DNA of 64,000 nt, from NCBI RefSeq assembly GCF_021917145.1, contig NC_061062.1, positions 6,291,847 through 6,355,846 of the forward strand, written 5' to 3'. Source of the DNA: Hypomesus transpacificus (Eukaryota; Chordata; Actinopteri; Osmeriformes; Osmeridae). The stretch's first letter is position 1, and every line of letters starts with the position of its first letter. The notes under the pieces were generated by a model, which worked only from the letters and a program-made list of their open reading frames with translations, ran no database searches and was not told the DNA's origin. A program made the translations under genes and the position numbers. Shown here piece by piece: positions 1-9,797 of the stretch.

Positions 1-1314
1 CAACATCCTCATGTCTGGAATCTGTCCAGGTGAGAGGGCTCTGAAGGAGGAGGGTTCATCATCCCTGTGGAGGGAAACACACACATCCATCATGTGTTAT
101 TGTACACAGGTGACATGCAGATAGAGGTCTACATACTTAAGAGGTCTATTGCACTCAATGTACAATTTGGAAAAAAACATCATCCAAATGAACATTCTGT
201 ATTCTTGTAATAAATCAACTAAAACACATCAGACGTCCAAACCATAAACTGACAACTACTGGGCTTGCAGCATAAACTCTATTTTAGTGCGGACTTACTT
301 TCGACTCCCCCTATTCCAAAAGAGAGCTTTGGGTAACTCTCCAGAGTAGAGAGCTACTTTCTCTCTGTTTCAGCACACATACACACAACAAATTAGACAA
401 CATGATATCCATTGTAGAATCATATTTCATCATAACTAGAAAAGATTGTTGAAGTCTAAAAACAATTCTAAAATAGCATCTCAGAAATATTTTGTAAGAA
501 AGAACTTACATCTTCCTTGGCATTTTTCAATTCATTTTTTCTCTCCTCTGTAAAGACACACATGACAAGGGAAAGTCAATACCAAATCAAATGTTTTGTT
601 CTGTAACAAATAAAACACTGGAAGGTCAAGATACAGGAAGCAGCAACAAGGTTTCAGCATCAACTTTATGTGAAGCTAAATGAGCATTATAAACTCCCCT
701 TAGTAATAAATGGTACATTCTAGTCATTAGTCGCTAAATTATGAACAGCATTATTGTTACAGCACCATACAGCATGACATGGTTTAAATCTTGCTACACA
801 TTTTTTTATTTTCTTGCTGTTAGTCGTTGCGTACAATTTAGTCTGCATCTCAAATCCTTATATAAAATAATATAATTATTTAAAACGCATTTGTTCATTC
901 GTATTTTGTAACATTTAATGATTTAGGCTTCTTTTGTGTCTGTTTTTTCCTGTCTTTAACGAATACATTATTTTTGTTGTGTTAATTCCATCATGGTCTG
1001 TCTGCCATACATCTGCTCTCACGCATTTCAGCCATTTCTCACACCTTGTATTTCACACGACTGTTAAATATTTCTCACGCTGAGAAGTAAGGGATAACTA
1101 GTCCAGCTATAAAATCAATGGACGAGGCATACCGAGGGAAGATGTCGGCTTATATGATAGTTGTCAGTTACAGGCTATAGTTAAATGTCAATACTGTAAA
1201 AGCATCACAGGCCCGCCCCCAGCAGTTATGTAAACCATTCCCCCCAAGCAAACGTGTATTAGAAGGAAATTCTCATCTTTGTCCTCACCTCAATACCTCC
1301 ATCTTCCTGATCAT
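1..1314 (-). pseudogene. 5' exons of coiled-coil gene, copy 1 (rest lies left of window)
   Basis: Same exon series as the complete gene at 22282-29141. Exon 1 is 1289-1314 (MIRKMEVL), exon 2 is 510-547, exon 3 is 299-360, and exon 4 is 1-64, cut by the window edge. All keep GT-AG sites (minus strand). The oddity is exon 2: the A-run after GGAGAG has 6 As here against 8 in the other copy. That leaves exon 2 at 38 nt instead of 40 and, joined to exon 1, brings a TGA into frame after GEKK. Unless the run is an assembly error or another start is used, this copy cannot make the full protein. An alternative exon 1 is at 2458-2483. Function unknown. Confidence 0.6.
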
Positions 1315-1429
1315 GATCACAAACCGTTAGTAGCAAAAGTCACATAACAAAAATTGAATCTTCTCTGAAATGACATTAGAATGTGTGTGTTGGCAGAACA
1401 TAATGTTACAAAACTTCTAAGATTAACTA

Positions 1430-1469
1430 TGACGTCATAATGCAAAAGTTAAGAATGCGCCGCCATTGG
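1430..1469 (-). promoter_or_regulatory. Putative promoter of coiled-coil gene copy 1: CRE plus CCAAT box
   Basis: A perfect palindromic CRE (TGACGTCA) lies at 1430-1437 and an inverted CCAAT box (ATTGG) at 1465-1469, about 115-155 bp upstream of the exon 1 ATG at 1314 on the minus strand. The same pair is at 29257-29264 and 29292-29296 in the other copy. The arrangement fits a TATA-less promoter; activity is inferred. Confidence 0.45.
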
Positions 1470-1499
1470 TTAGACTGTCGGATGCAGACTGCCGCGTCC

Positions 1500-1800
1500 A
1501 TGACATTTACATTTATGCATTTAGCAGACGCTTTTATACAAAGCGACTTCCAATATATAGTTTTACAAAGGTGCCTAGGTCACTGATCATAACAACGAGA
1601 GAGCCCCAAACATTTCGAGTTGCCAAACATGAAGCCAACGTGAAACCAAATAAGTCCCAAAGGGAAGAACAATAAGAGCATGTAGTTACACAAGTTACAA
1701 TTTAACAGCAAGAACCTCAAAAGAGCAAGAGAGTAGGCTACCTGTGGCAAAAGCAAGCAACAATAATATATTTCGTCCATAATGGATTCTGTCGGCACGT
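1500..1800 (-). mobile_element. L2-type LINE 3'-end fragment
   Basis: It contains the fish L2-type tail in reverse (tttagcagacgctttta, then aaagcgacttcc) followed by sequence matching the 3' part of the L2-like fragment at 57385 (cactgatcataacaacgag, gccaaacatgaagc). It sits between the two tandem copies of the exon 1 region and has a twin at about 29326-29627, so it predates the 27.6 kb duplication. Confidence 0.6.
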
Positions 1801-2457
1801 CCCTTCAAAATTACTAAACACAATCGCTATCTGCCGTCTCACAAAACCCCACCTCACGTTGAAAAAAAAGCGATTAAGCAGTTGTATATCTGTTTCAGTT
1901 TGTGTTTATGTTTGTTTCTGGCTAGCTCCAGTCTTTACATCAGTCTCAGTGTTGATCATGGAGTTATTTATTCATCAGGACTTACTGCTTTTATCACTGA
2001 ACAATAGGTCACTGATAATAAATACATCATGAACATTTTTTGATCTTGGTCAGTAAGCAGCATTGTGAGTTGCTGTGGAAGAGCAGGCTATAACTGTTAA
2101 ACTCATTATTGGCTAAATTATGAACAGCATTATTGTTACAGCACCATACAGCATATGACATGGTTTAAATCTTGCTGCACATTTTTTCCCCTTTACTTTC
2201 AGTTGTAGCCTACTATTGAGTCTGCATCCCAAATCCTTGGCAATAACTATTTTAAACATATTTTTTTATTCGTATTTTGTATAAATGTTATGCTTTAGGC
2301 TTCTATTGTTTCTGTGTTTTCTGTCTTACAGATACATTATTATTGTTATGTTAAGTCCATAATGGTCTGCCATATTGTTATCTAAACCTTTCTCCCCAAG
2401 CAAACATGCTTATTAATAGAACATTTCTCAGTTGTGCCACTTAGTCTTTGTCCTCAC

Positions 2458-2483
2458 CTCAATACCTCCATCTTCCTGATCAT
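2458..2483 (-). CDS. Alternative first exon of coiled-coil gene, copy 1
   Basis: A second copy of exon 1: ATG at 2483, 26 nt encoding MIRKMEVL plus two bases, followed by a GTGAGG donor. It lies in a roughly 560 bp stretch (about 2105-2665) homologous to 720-1500. Its upstream side keeps a CRE-like TGACATCA (2601-2608) and an ATTGG box (2636-2640). Its phase is the same as exon 1, so both could splice to exon 2. Use of this exon is inferred. Confidence 0.45.
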
Positions 2484-2694
2484 GATCACAAACCGTTAGT
2501 AGCTAAACCAAAAGTTAACTACATTCACTTGAATCTTCTTTGAAATGACAGTAAAACGCAGTGCTGGCACAACTTAATGTTGCAAAACTTCTGAGGTTCA
2601 TGACATCACAATGAAAACGTTTAGAATGCGTCCCCATTGGTTAGAATCTGTAGGTCGCATCAACTGCGGACTTAAGCCGAATCCCAATACTCCC

Positions 2695-2893
2695 CCTCAC
2701 CCCTTCCACAGCTTCACTTCCTGGAGTTGGAGCAAGAACAGGAAGTGATGTAATCTGACAGTGCTGATATGATGTTGCTGGAAGTGATTCACATGTCAGA
2801 TGCAGGTGTTTCACTCTGACACACAAACCACTCTTGAAGAAGAGAGGAGGGGTTTTGTAGAGAACAGGGGGATCGGCAGCACCGTGCATTTAC
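2695..2893 (-). pseudogene. V0: orphan TRBV promoter and RSS relic, copy 1
   Basis: This stretch matches the interval between a subgroup B RSS and a subgroup A leader elsewhere in the array. At 2840-2893 there is a decayed RSS (ggttttgt nonamer-like and accgtgc heptamer-like, both reversed). At 2713-2752 there is the inverted ETS/CRE-like promoter motif (acttcctggag ... aggaagtgatgtaatc). The V exon on the left and the one on the right are missing; the left side now abuts the alternative exon 1 region of the coiled-coil gene. Confidence 0.55.
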
Positions 2894-3108
2894 CAGTCAG
2901 GAATCAAAAACAAAGTTCACATTCAAAGCAGACTACCACCCCCTATAGACTAATATCTGTAAGTACCCATGCATCGCATCCTCTCAAAGTAACAACCCTC
3001 AACAGAAGTAACATCTGTAGTTGTGATGACGATATCTATCTCCTCTGAGTACATTACTGTTATTGTGGTTTGATCCAGGTGTGCTGAGGGGCCTGTTGAT
3101 CTCTGAAA

Positions 3109-3649
3109 GGTTTTTGTAGAGCGGAGCTGAGCTCTGTACCACTGTGTAGCTGGCTGCACAGAAATATTGTCCATCATCTTTAGGTTGCCTCAGTTGGAGA
3201 TGAAGGTAGGCTTCTTTCTTACCATCTCCACTCACATTGAAGATCCCTTGATATGGAGACTCAACAGTGGGATTTTTTAAGAAAACATACCCTATTAGTT
3301 TCAGAGCAGTGTCTCCCACTGAGCGCTGGTACCAGAGTATAGTGTCGTAATTAGGAATGTTATAACTGCAGTTCAGTTGGATCCTTTCTTCTGGCTTCCC
3401 CAGGAGAGTAAAAGGAGTTTGGTTCACCTCTTGACTGAGTGACTCTACTGTGGAGTGAGAAGAAGAGTAAAACTGATTTAGAGAATCCTTAAAGCTTGCC
3501 ACACAGATTTGTTTATTCCTGTAAAACTACAACACTACAGTTGAAAGTAATTTTCCTGGTAATGTGAAAATGTGATGTCCTGTAAGCTCAGTAGGCTCAC
3601 CTGTAATCCAGAACAAAGGAACAGAGAAGATAGTGAGAAGTCTGATCAT
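3109..3649 (-). CDS. trbv: V1: TRBV-like V segment, subgroup A, copy 1
   Basis: Leader exon 3601-3649 encodes MIRLLTIFSVPLFWIT. A ~150 bp intron follows, then V exon 3147-3447 ending YFCAASY. Framework cues are the first Cys (QLNCSY), LWYQRSVGD in framework 2 and DDGQYFC at the end. RSS: heptamer CACAGTG at 3140-3146, 22 bp spacer, nonamer ACAAAAACC at 3109-3117 (minus). It carries a 3 bp loss (LHLQLRQ instead of LHLLKLRQ) shared with V1' and V4-minus. The promoter motif acttcctggag...aggaagtgatgtaatcc is at about 3699-3738. Looks functional. Confidence 0.85.
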
Positions 3650-3831
3650 GGTGACCATCAGTGCTGAGCCTGGAGGACCAACTGAGGACTCAGCATCACT
3701 TCCTGGAGTTTGAGCATGAACAGGAAGTGATGTAATCCAGCGCTGCTGACATGATATTGCTGGATTTAATTCATACCTAAAATGCAGGTGTTTCACTCTG
3801 ACACACAAACCACTCCTGGATGAGAGAGGAG

Positions 3832-4169
3832 GGTTTTTGTAGAGAACAGTGGTGATCTGGAGCGCTGCATAGCTGGCAGCACAGTAATAAACTGCACTGT
3901 GGCTGTTTACACTCAGTTTCTTAATGACAAGAGAGGGGTTCTTTGCCTTGTCACCACCGAGATCCCCAATAAAATTGAACCTTCAACGTTTGGAGTCCTG
4001 AAATTCAAATACCCGATAAGTGTGAGAGCTGTGTCCCCTGGTTTCTGGAAGTACCAGAGCACCATTGTATAATCTGTTTTACTGTGGGTGCAGACGAGCT
4101 GCACAGTATCTCCATCTCTGCTGAGGAGATCAGAGGGAGTCTGGTGGACCTCCACAGTCTGACACACAC
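3832..4169 (-). pseudogene. V2: TRBV-like pseudosegment, subgroup B, copy 1
   Basis: V exon about 3868-4169 starts VCQTVEVHQTPSD and keeps LVCTH and LWYFQKPGDTA, then loses about 20 bp in framework 3 and reads out of frame. The heptamer is replaced by CAGCGCT (3861-3867) and the distance to the intact nonamer (3832-3840) is 20 bp. Homology to subgroup B stops at about 4262, before the leader exon, so it is also 5'-truncated. The same defects are in V2'. Confidence 0.85.
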
Positions 4170-4262
4170 CTGGACAGACAGAGAGAAGATATTACCACCA
4201 CATGGACACACAAGACATAAAAACACTTTATTACAATATAGAAATCATTCACATTTAGCATA

Positions 4263-5263
4263 TTGATGTGGAAATCTCAGAAGGTTCTAAGATAGAAGTG
4301 GATCAAAAATAGAGTCTCAAGTCTCCAAGTTTAGTTCTCAAGGCCAAAGAGGTGGCTTGATGGTGTTTATTCAGGCAGATAGTTGTATACAAACAACACT
4401 GGTACAGAACAAAAAAAAGCAGGCAACTCCCCCCGACACTGGGTAATATAGGCAGAATATTAAACGCACACCCCTTGTCCCAAGAGATTTTGCAATATGG
4501 AACCTTCTAGAAGCTTCTGGAAGATGAGTCACCCCCCCCCCCGTTACTGTGCACGCAGCCTCATCCTTGTCTTTGGGGGCTGCGCTCCCCTCTTATCCAG
4601 TGACCAGAAATAGCATGTTCTCCAAAAACCTCCACTTTCCTCGACCAACCCAACCATGTTGTTCTCACAAACCTTCCTTCACCCTACTCAGCCCCCTCCT
4701 TACTTGAAGTCACTCTGACATGCCCGCGTCCAGGTCCCACCCTTGGGAGTCAGTAGCTCCTTAGTTTCTCCTGAGAACAGCTGGAAACACTCACTAACCA
4801 TGGCAACCCCTGCTCCCTTGTCTCTTGTTGGTCCAAACTAAACTATCAGCAGTGTTCTACATAACAAGATACGCACACACAGAAGAAAATCCCCCTGTAT
4901 TAATCAGCCCAGCCTCACACTCTCGGCCCCCCTCCTGCCTTCCAAGGCAAGTTTCCTTCCTGCTCAAACAGGCCTGTTTGCAGCCAGATGTTTAAAGGCA
5001 GCCTAAAATTACAAAATATCAAATGACATACTAAGGTTAAAATAAGTCAACAAGCATACAGTAACGTAGACACACCCAGTTCACATATAAGCATCAGAGA
5101 AGTGTCCCTGCAGTACAAGCGCATCTGAGGCACATGACACACATGACATCAACACAACAAACACACATATAAGGAGACATTACATCAATGCTTGCATACC
5201 TGATTGGCAACAAGCCATACCTTAAGGCTGTTTGAATGTTTTGCATGTGTCTTTTGTATGTAT
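4263..5263. other. Intergenic stretch, no gene recognised
   Basis: No open frame or exon series supports a gene. The stretch is rich in C runs and short A/T blocks, has an inverted AATAAA near 4358, and reads like old repeat sequence. The same stretch follows V2' at 32090-33180. Confidence 0.4.
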
Positions 5264-6062
5264 GTGTGATGGCAGAGCATTCCAAGTGTTTGCTGAATTT
5301 ACAGAAAATGCTGATTTGCTAAAACATTATTCACTAATCAATAGAACTAGTCATTGGATACTAGTTAGTATGTTCTCATGTAAGCTTGCAATTAATAAGA
5401 GTAGATTGTGTCTATGTGTCAGGGTTAATAGATATTCAGGATCAGCAGAAAGTACTGGTTACACGTTCCTTGTCATGACTACATTTACAAGACGCTCTTA
5501 TCCAGAACGACTTACAGTTAATACAGGGACATTCCCCCCGAGGCAAGTAGGGTGAGGTGCCTTTCCCAAGGACACAACGTCATTTGGCACGGCGGAGAAT
5601 CAATCCGACAACCTTCTGATTACTAGCCCGACTCCCTCACCGCTCAGCCATCTAACTCTCTGAATACAAGGAGAGCTCCAACTATGAACTCTCTAGTCTG
5701 AGTGGTCATGTGTTAGGAGCAGTGAATCTTTTTCTCTGAGAATGTTGTAACATCATTACTGCCTGCCTGACTATCACTATATATGTTTACATTCTTGTGC
5801 CCTATAAAAGATGGCCCTTCGGCCTTCAGAGCTGAGAGAGACATGATTGAGACCTAAGCCTGGTGTTGTGTTGTCATTTTATTGTCAGAAGTCTGGTTTT
5901 CTCTCCCAATCTGCATATCGATAAATACTTATTAAAATCCAGAACTCAACTAAACTTAGTCACTCCGTTTATGAAGAGACGGACAAAACACTTTCTTCAT
6001 AAAGACCAGACATGTTGTTGTATTCTAAGTGTGAGCACATCGTTTACTATATTGATTTAACA
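5264..6062 (+). mobile_element. LTR-like fossil with a nested SINE, copy 1
   Basis: A unit running from TGTGATGG to TTTAACA. It has a TATA-like box (CTATAAAAG) near 5804, followed by about 250 bp resembling R-U5, and a SINE inside it at 5481-5655. The twin is at about 33665-34459. Family not identified; internal coding parts are not recognised. Present before the tandem duplication. Confidence 0.4.
5481..5655 (-). mobile_element. tRNA-derived SINE, minus, copy 1
   Basis: Same family as 62632-62840: L2-like tail (acgctcttatccagaacgac) at the left, the cacaacgtcatttggcacgg core, and the tRNA-like head (ccgctcagcca) at the right. The twin in copy 2 is at about 33886-34052. Confidence 0.65.
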
Positions 6063-6089
6063 ATTCCCTTTGGAGGAAGCACTTGAAAG

Positions 6090-6091
<2 letters not shown>

Positions 6092-6128
<37 letters not shown>

Positions 6129-6903
6129 ACTTTATTTATATAGCACTTTTCATACAAGAATTGCAGCTCAAAGTGCTTTACATAAAATCAACAAAAACAA
6201 TAATACAAGTGTTGATCTAACTAGCCGCACTCTATCTGCGGTCTCTCGAATCCGTCTTAGATCCGAGCTGCCACTTGCAGTTTCTAATACACAAACATGA
6301 CAAGGGGGTAGACAGGACAGGAAGAAATGTTCAGCATAACATGAGGAGAGAGAGGAGAAAAAAAGGCATCCCCCAGACTATGCTCCTAGAGGAGTACAGT
6401 GTGGGAACAGACAAAAAACACCTCAGCATTAAGCACATACATTGTACAACATTACAGAACCACATGACTTGCAACGGGGAGGGGGGGGAGGGGTATGGAC
6501 AAGCAGCATCTGGACCTGCAGCCATACTAGGCGCTGGTCACAGACCCTTGGTCATGACCCATGACAGAGACGCAATCCACAAGTGAAAGTTAGTGTATGA
6601 GTAGGCCTGGGTTGTCACCATCGCCTAGGCCACAATTACACACTTCTCAGTTCGCAGATCTTATTGCCATGGAGACAGCCTTAATCAGGGCCCAGACAGA
6701 GACAACAATCCTCAGGTGTCTGTTGGAAGGGGGTAGGGAATGCAAGAGAAGTCTCGCTGCAGCGCTCTTCAGGGGAGTTGTTGTTCCAGCAACAGCCTTG
6801 GCCAAGGCCTGTGCTGGTTAGGGTGCCGAAAGCAGATAAGATTGGGGTTGTTTGGTCGAGTAGCCGCATTCCAATTTGCACGTCTACTCCTTTTTCCACC
6901 GAA
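6092..6903 (-). mobile_element. Non-LTR element present only in copy 1
   Basis: About 810 bp absent from the matching site in copy 2, where acttgaaag runs straight into aaggaagcaaatg. The left end has a (GTAA)n run next to tttatttatatagcactttt, typical of the 3' end of fish LINE-like elements read backwards. A short aagaa target duplication flanks it. No reverse transcriptase frame is visible, so it is heavily 5'-truncated or non-autonomous. Inserted after the tandem duplication. Confidence 0.6.
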
Positions 6904-8740
6904 GAAGGAAGCAAATGTATGCAAAAGTGGTAGTGGAAGCTAGGCAACAAGGTTGGATATGGGTGTGTCAGAAGCTTTGTAGGTAAATCAACCACAACAC
7001 GTCTGTTGGACTTTGGTTTTCAAGGACAGTCACTCAAGGGAGTTCATAAAGGAGCTGTAGTCATCTGGTGAAAGGGCAAGCTATAATATAAGTGCTGAAT
7101 TCAAGTTTCATTTTCTGGGAACTTGAGCGGTAAGCGATATCTATCTGGTTTAAGAAGGAAGGGAGGATTTTTTGGAAAGTAGAATGTCCTGTACATGTAA
7201 GCTAATACCCGATGCCATAGTCTGAGTAATTTATTTTGTCGTCACCTGAACAAGGTTACTTACTTAAATAAGTTTGGAAGTATGTTTGGAAGTTCCAAAG
7301 CAAAAGTGTATCAGACAAATTCCAATTCAGTGCTACATTGAACATAAGCTTAAGCAAAACAAGCAGAAGAAGAAGCAGAAGAAGCAACAATTAACGGCCA
7401 AACAGTAAGTAATTAACTCATTTCTTACCGCATAAATTGTGCATAAAATAGAGGAAAACAACACTTAATGTTGAATTACAATTTTTTACCTGTCTATTCT
7501 GCCCTCCTGATGGTGGTGTAAAGTTATGCGTAGTCTGTCTCAACCACTACCACTGCCTTTCCCAGTCCTTTGGTGTCAGGTGAATACACATGTCAACTTT
7601 TACGGATTTATTGCAGCATTGAAATTGCTTACGGAAATATACATTAAATTATACGGAATGATTGACGCCGTTGGTATATGACACCCCCTTTATGCCACAA
7701 AAGCGATTCAGCCAGGCCTTATAAATTATACATTTTCTTACAGCTGATGTTATGAGAATTTTATCACTGTATGGAGGGGGCACAAGAGTTTGCATTTCAC
7801 CCCGTTTTGAACGCACCCTTTGTCAGACATCCCAAACAAGCAGAGACTCATTTCCGGGAGGTGGCTTCCTCCCCCCCGGGGTGCAATCAGGACACGCAAT
7901 GTGCACCTTTATCTATCCGGATATGACCTTAGGACACTCTCTCGCTCGCTCTACATGCAAAATCCCCAATTTCCGGGAGATTGTATAGCATTTGCGGGCG
8001 TCAGGATGCAAATGCGTTGGGATGTCTGCTTTGTTCCCTTAGCTACACTTGTACATCATGAATACACGTGATATAGGCCCATGGTGTATGACGTGGTTGT
8101 CTCAGTTGGTAGGCTGCATTAGAGCCCCTATATGCCACAACATGAAATATACAAATTGAGTCTGTGTTCTCCACCCCCTGCAACTCAGAATACCACAGCA
8201 CCTGGATTGAGAGAAACAATAATTGAAAAAGTTCTCACAATGTGTTAGTCATTTTGATTGCAAAATAAATCAGAACAAATTGCAAAATCTTGGAGGGACT
8301 GGTTATTTTAGCACATATTTGAACAGAGGCTGTTTTAGACAGATAACGGATAAATGTGCCAAAATTCAAAATTCATTCATTCGTTTCTTCAAAAGATTAT
8401 CTCAATTTTGCTCAATCTTAATTCCAGTGGTTTAGATGAATTGTAAATTAAGCCTATACTGTGTAGCAGAGAGTCAACAGACAAAGCTTGGTACATCCAC
8501 ATCTTTCTCCTACCCCCGAAAAGGGGGAAGGGTCCTTCCCCCTTTGTCCTTATCTCCCAGAAGATGCTTCAAACCCCTGACCCAGCATGGGGTCAGGAAC
8601 AGAGACCACATGGTCACACAGTATCAGACAATGGAGTATAAGGGAGAACTTTCTTTTGTGGATTTACAAACATATTTCTCAAGGACTACATGGCTCATGG
8701 ACACTAATTCAATGACAGTAGTCGATGTGTTATAATGTGT
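6904..8740. other. Intergenic, upstream of GIMAP/SLIP-GC gene copy 1
   Basis: No coding exon recognised. A possible splice donor (aaacaGTAAGTAA) near 7404 follows a purine-rich stretch and could end a 5' untranslated exon. The rest is AT-rich with scattered short frames that do not match a known family. The matching stretch in copy 2 is about 34486-36340. Confidence 0.35.
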
Positions 8741-9690
8741 GTTTTCTCATTTGCCTAGAACGTGTTTAATTGATGTTTGATTATAACTCCCCTTCAGATA
8801 CAGTAAATCAGTCAATCTTGATATCAAAATAATTGTATCATACTAACAAAACCAGTTATGAACGTTGTATTGCTCTATTCTGAAGTTCAAGCATTTCATG
8901 GACATTTGAGATAATGGAATTTAAACTATCAGCCACTTCACACCTCTGGGCAGATCTCAAGACGACGCCCAGGTGGAAGTAACTGACCAATGAGAGAGGT
9001 CACCTTCACACGGATGACCCCCTGTTCTTTGGAGTATAAAATCGCCAAACGTACAATCACCCCCGCTTGTTCGTAGGATTAACTTGGGGTGAACGCGTCA
9101 CTCTCTAACCTTTACCTCATAACTTGCATATTCACTTTGCGCCCGGAACTTTGACGAGAGATTCCGTTTCCTATTCGTTGGATATGACGAACCATTGACT
9201 CCGTTCTTCAAACCGACAAAAGTAACTGCGATTTGCAATATTTCTTACTTGTGACATATTGGCATGTTGTGATTGAATTGTCGATGTTTGATTGTATTTT
9301 ACAAATGATTTAACTTGACCATCGTTAGGTCAGTTGCTATTGATCGTCCATTGTTACTATAGAAGCCTCTTCCTCTGTACCTCTTCCTCACTCTCTCTCT
9401 CCTCCCCCTCCACACGCGCTCTACGCAGCCATTGTGTAGTGCGCTCTCATTAGAATTTAGGCATACTGTACTGCTTTAGCCCAACTAACCCATAACTTAT
9501 CTGGCATGTGTTCACTATAATTACATTCTCTTAAATAAATCATTGTGTATAATACTCGCGTATCTCTCACGTTATATGATCTGCTCTACTTTCATAGAAT
9601 TCCCTACTTAAGATTAGACTGATTATTACGAGTGCTATTATTCAATATTATTAAACAAGGTTTCCTCTGTCCCTTTCACGAATCAGAGGT
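8740..9690 (+). mobile_element. LTR-like or promoter-like stretch upstream of the GTPase gene, copy 1
   Basis: It contains a TATA box (gagtataaaatcg) near 9033, an AATAAA near 9533 and an end rich in ggtggtgcccc, an arrangement seen in fossil LTRs. It could equally be the native promoter of the GTPase gene, whose first recognised exon starts 100 bp further on. The twin is at about 36340-37280. Family not identified. Confidence 0.3.
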
Positions 9691-9797
9691 GGTGCCCCCA
9701 AGAACTACTATACTTTATTATAAACTAAGTATTGCTAATCTTAACCGTGCAAACCACACTACAACTGTTATATTGCAATTGGTTTAATCTTTTGCAG

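Noticed and set aside
1430-1469. MHC-type S-X-Y enhanceosome
   Set aside because: The X2-like CRE and Y-like CCAAT are present at suitable distance, but no convincing X1 or S box was seen.
7752-8071. Overlapping short frames upstream of the GTPase gene as its missing first exon
   Set aside because: No GIMAP-like residues, no donor in the needed phase, and the frames are not clearly kept between the two copies.
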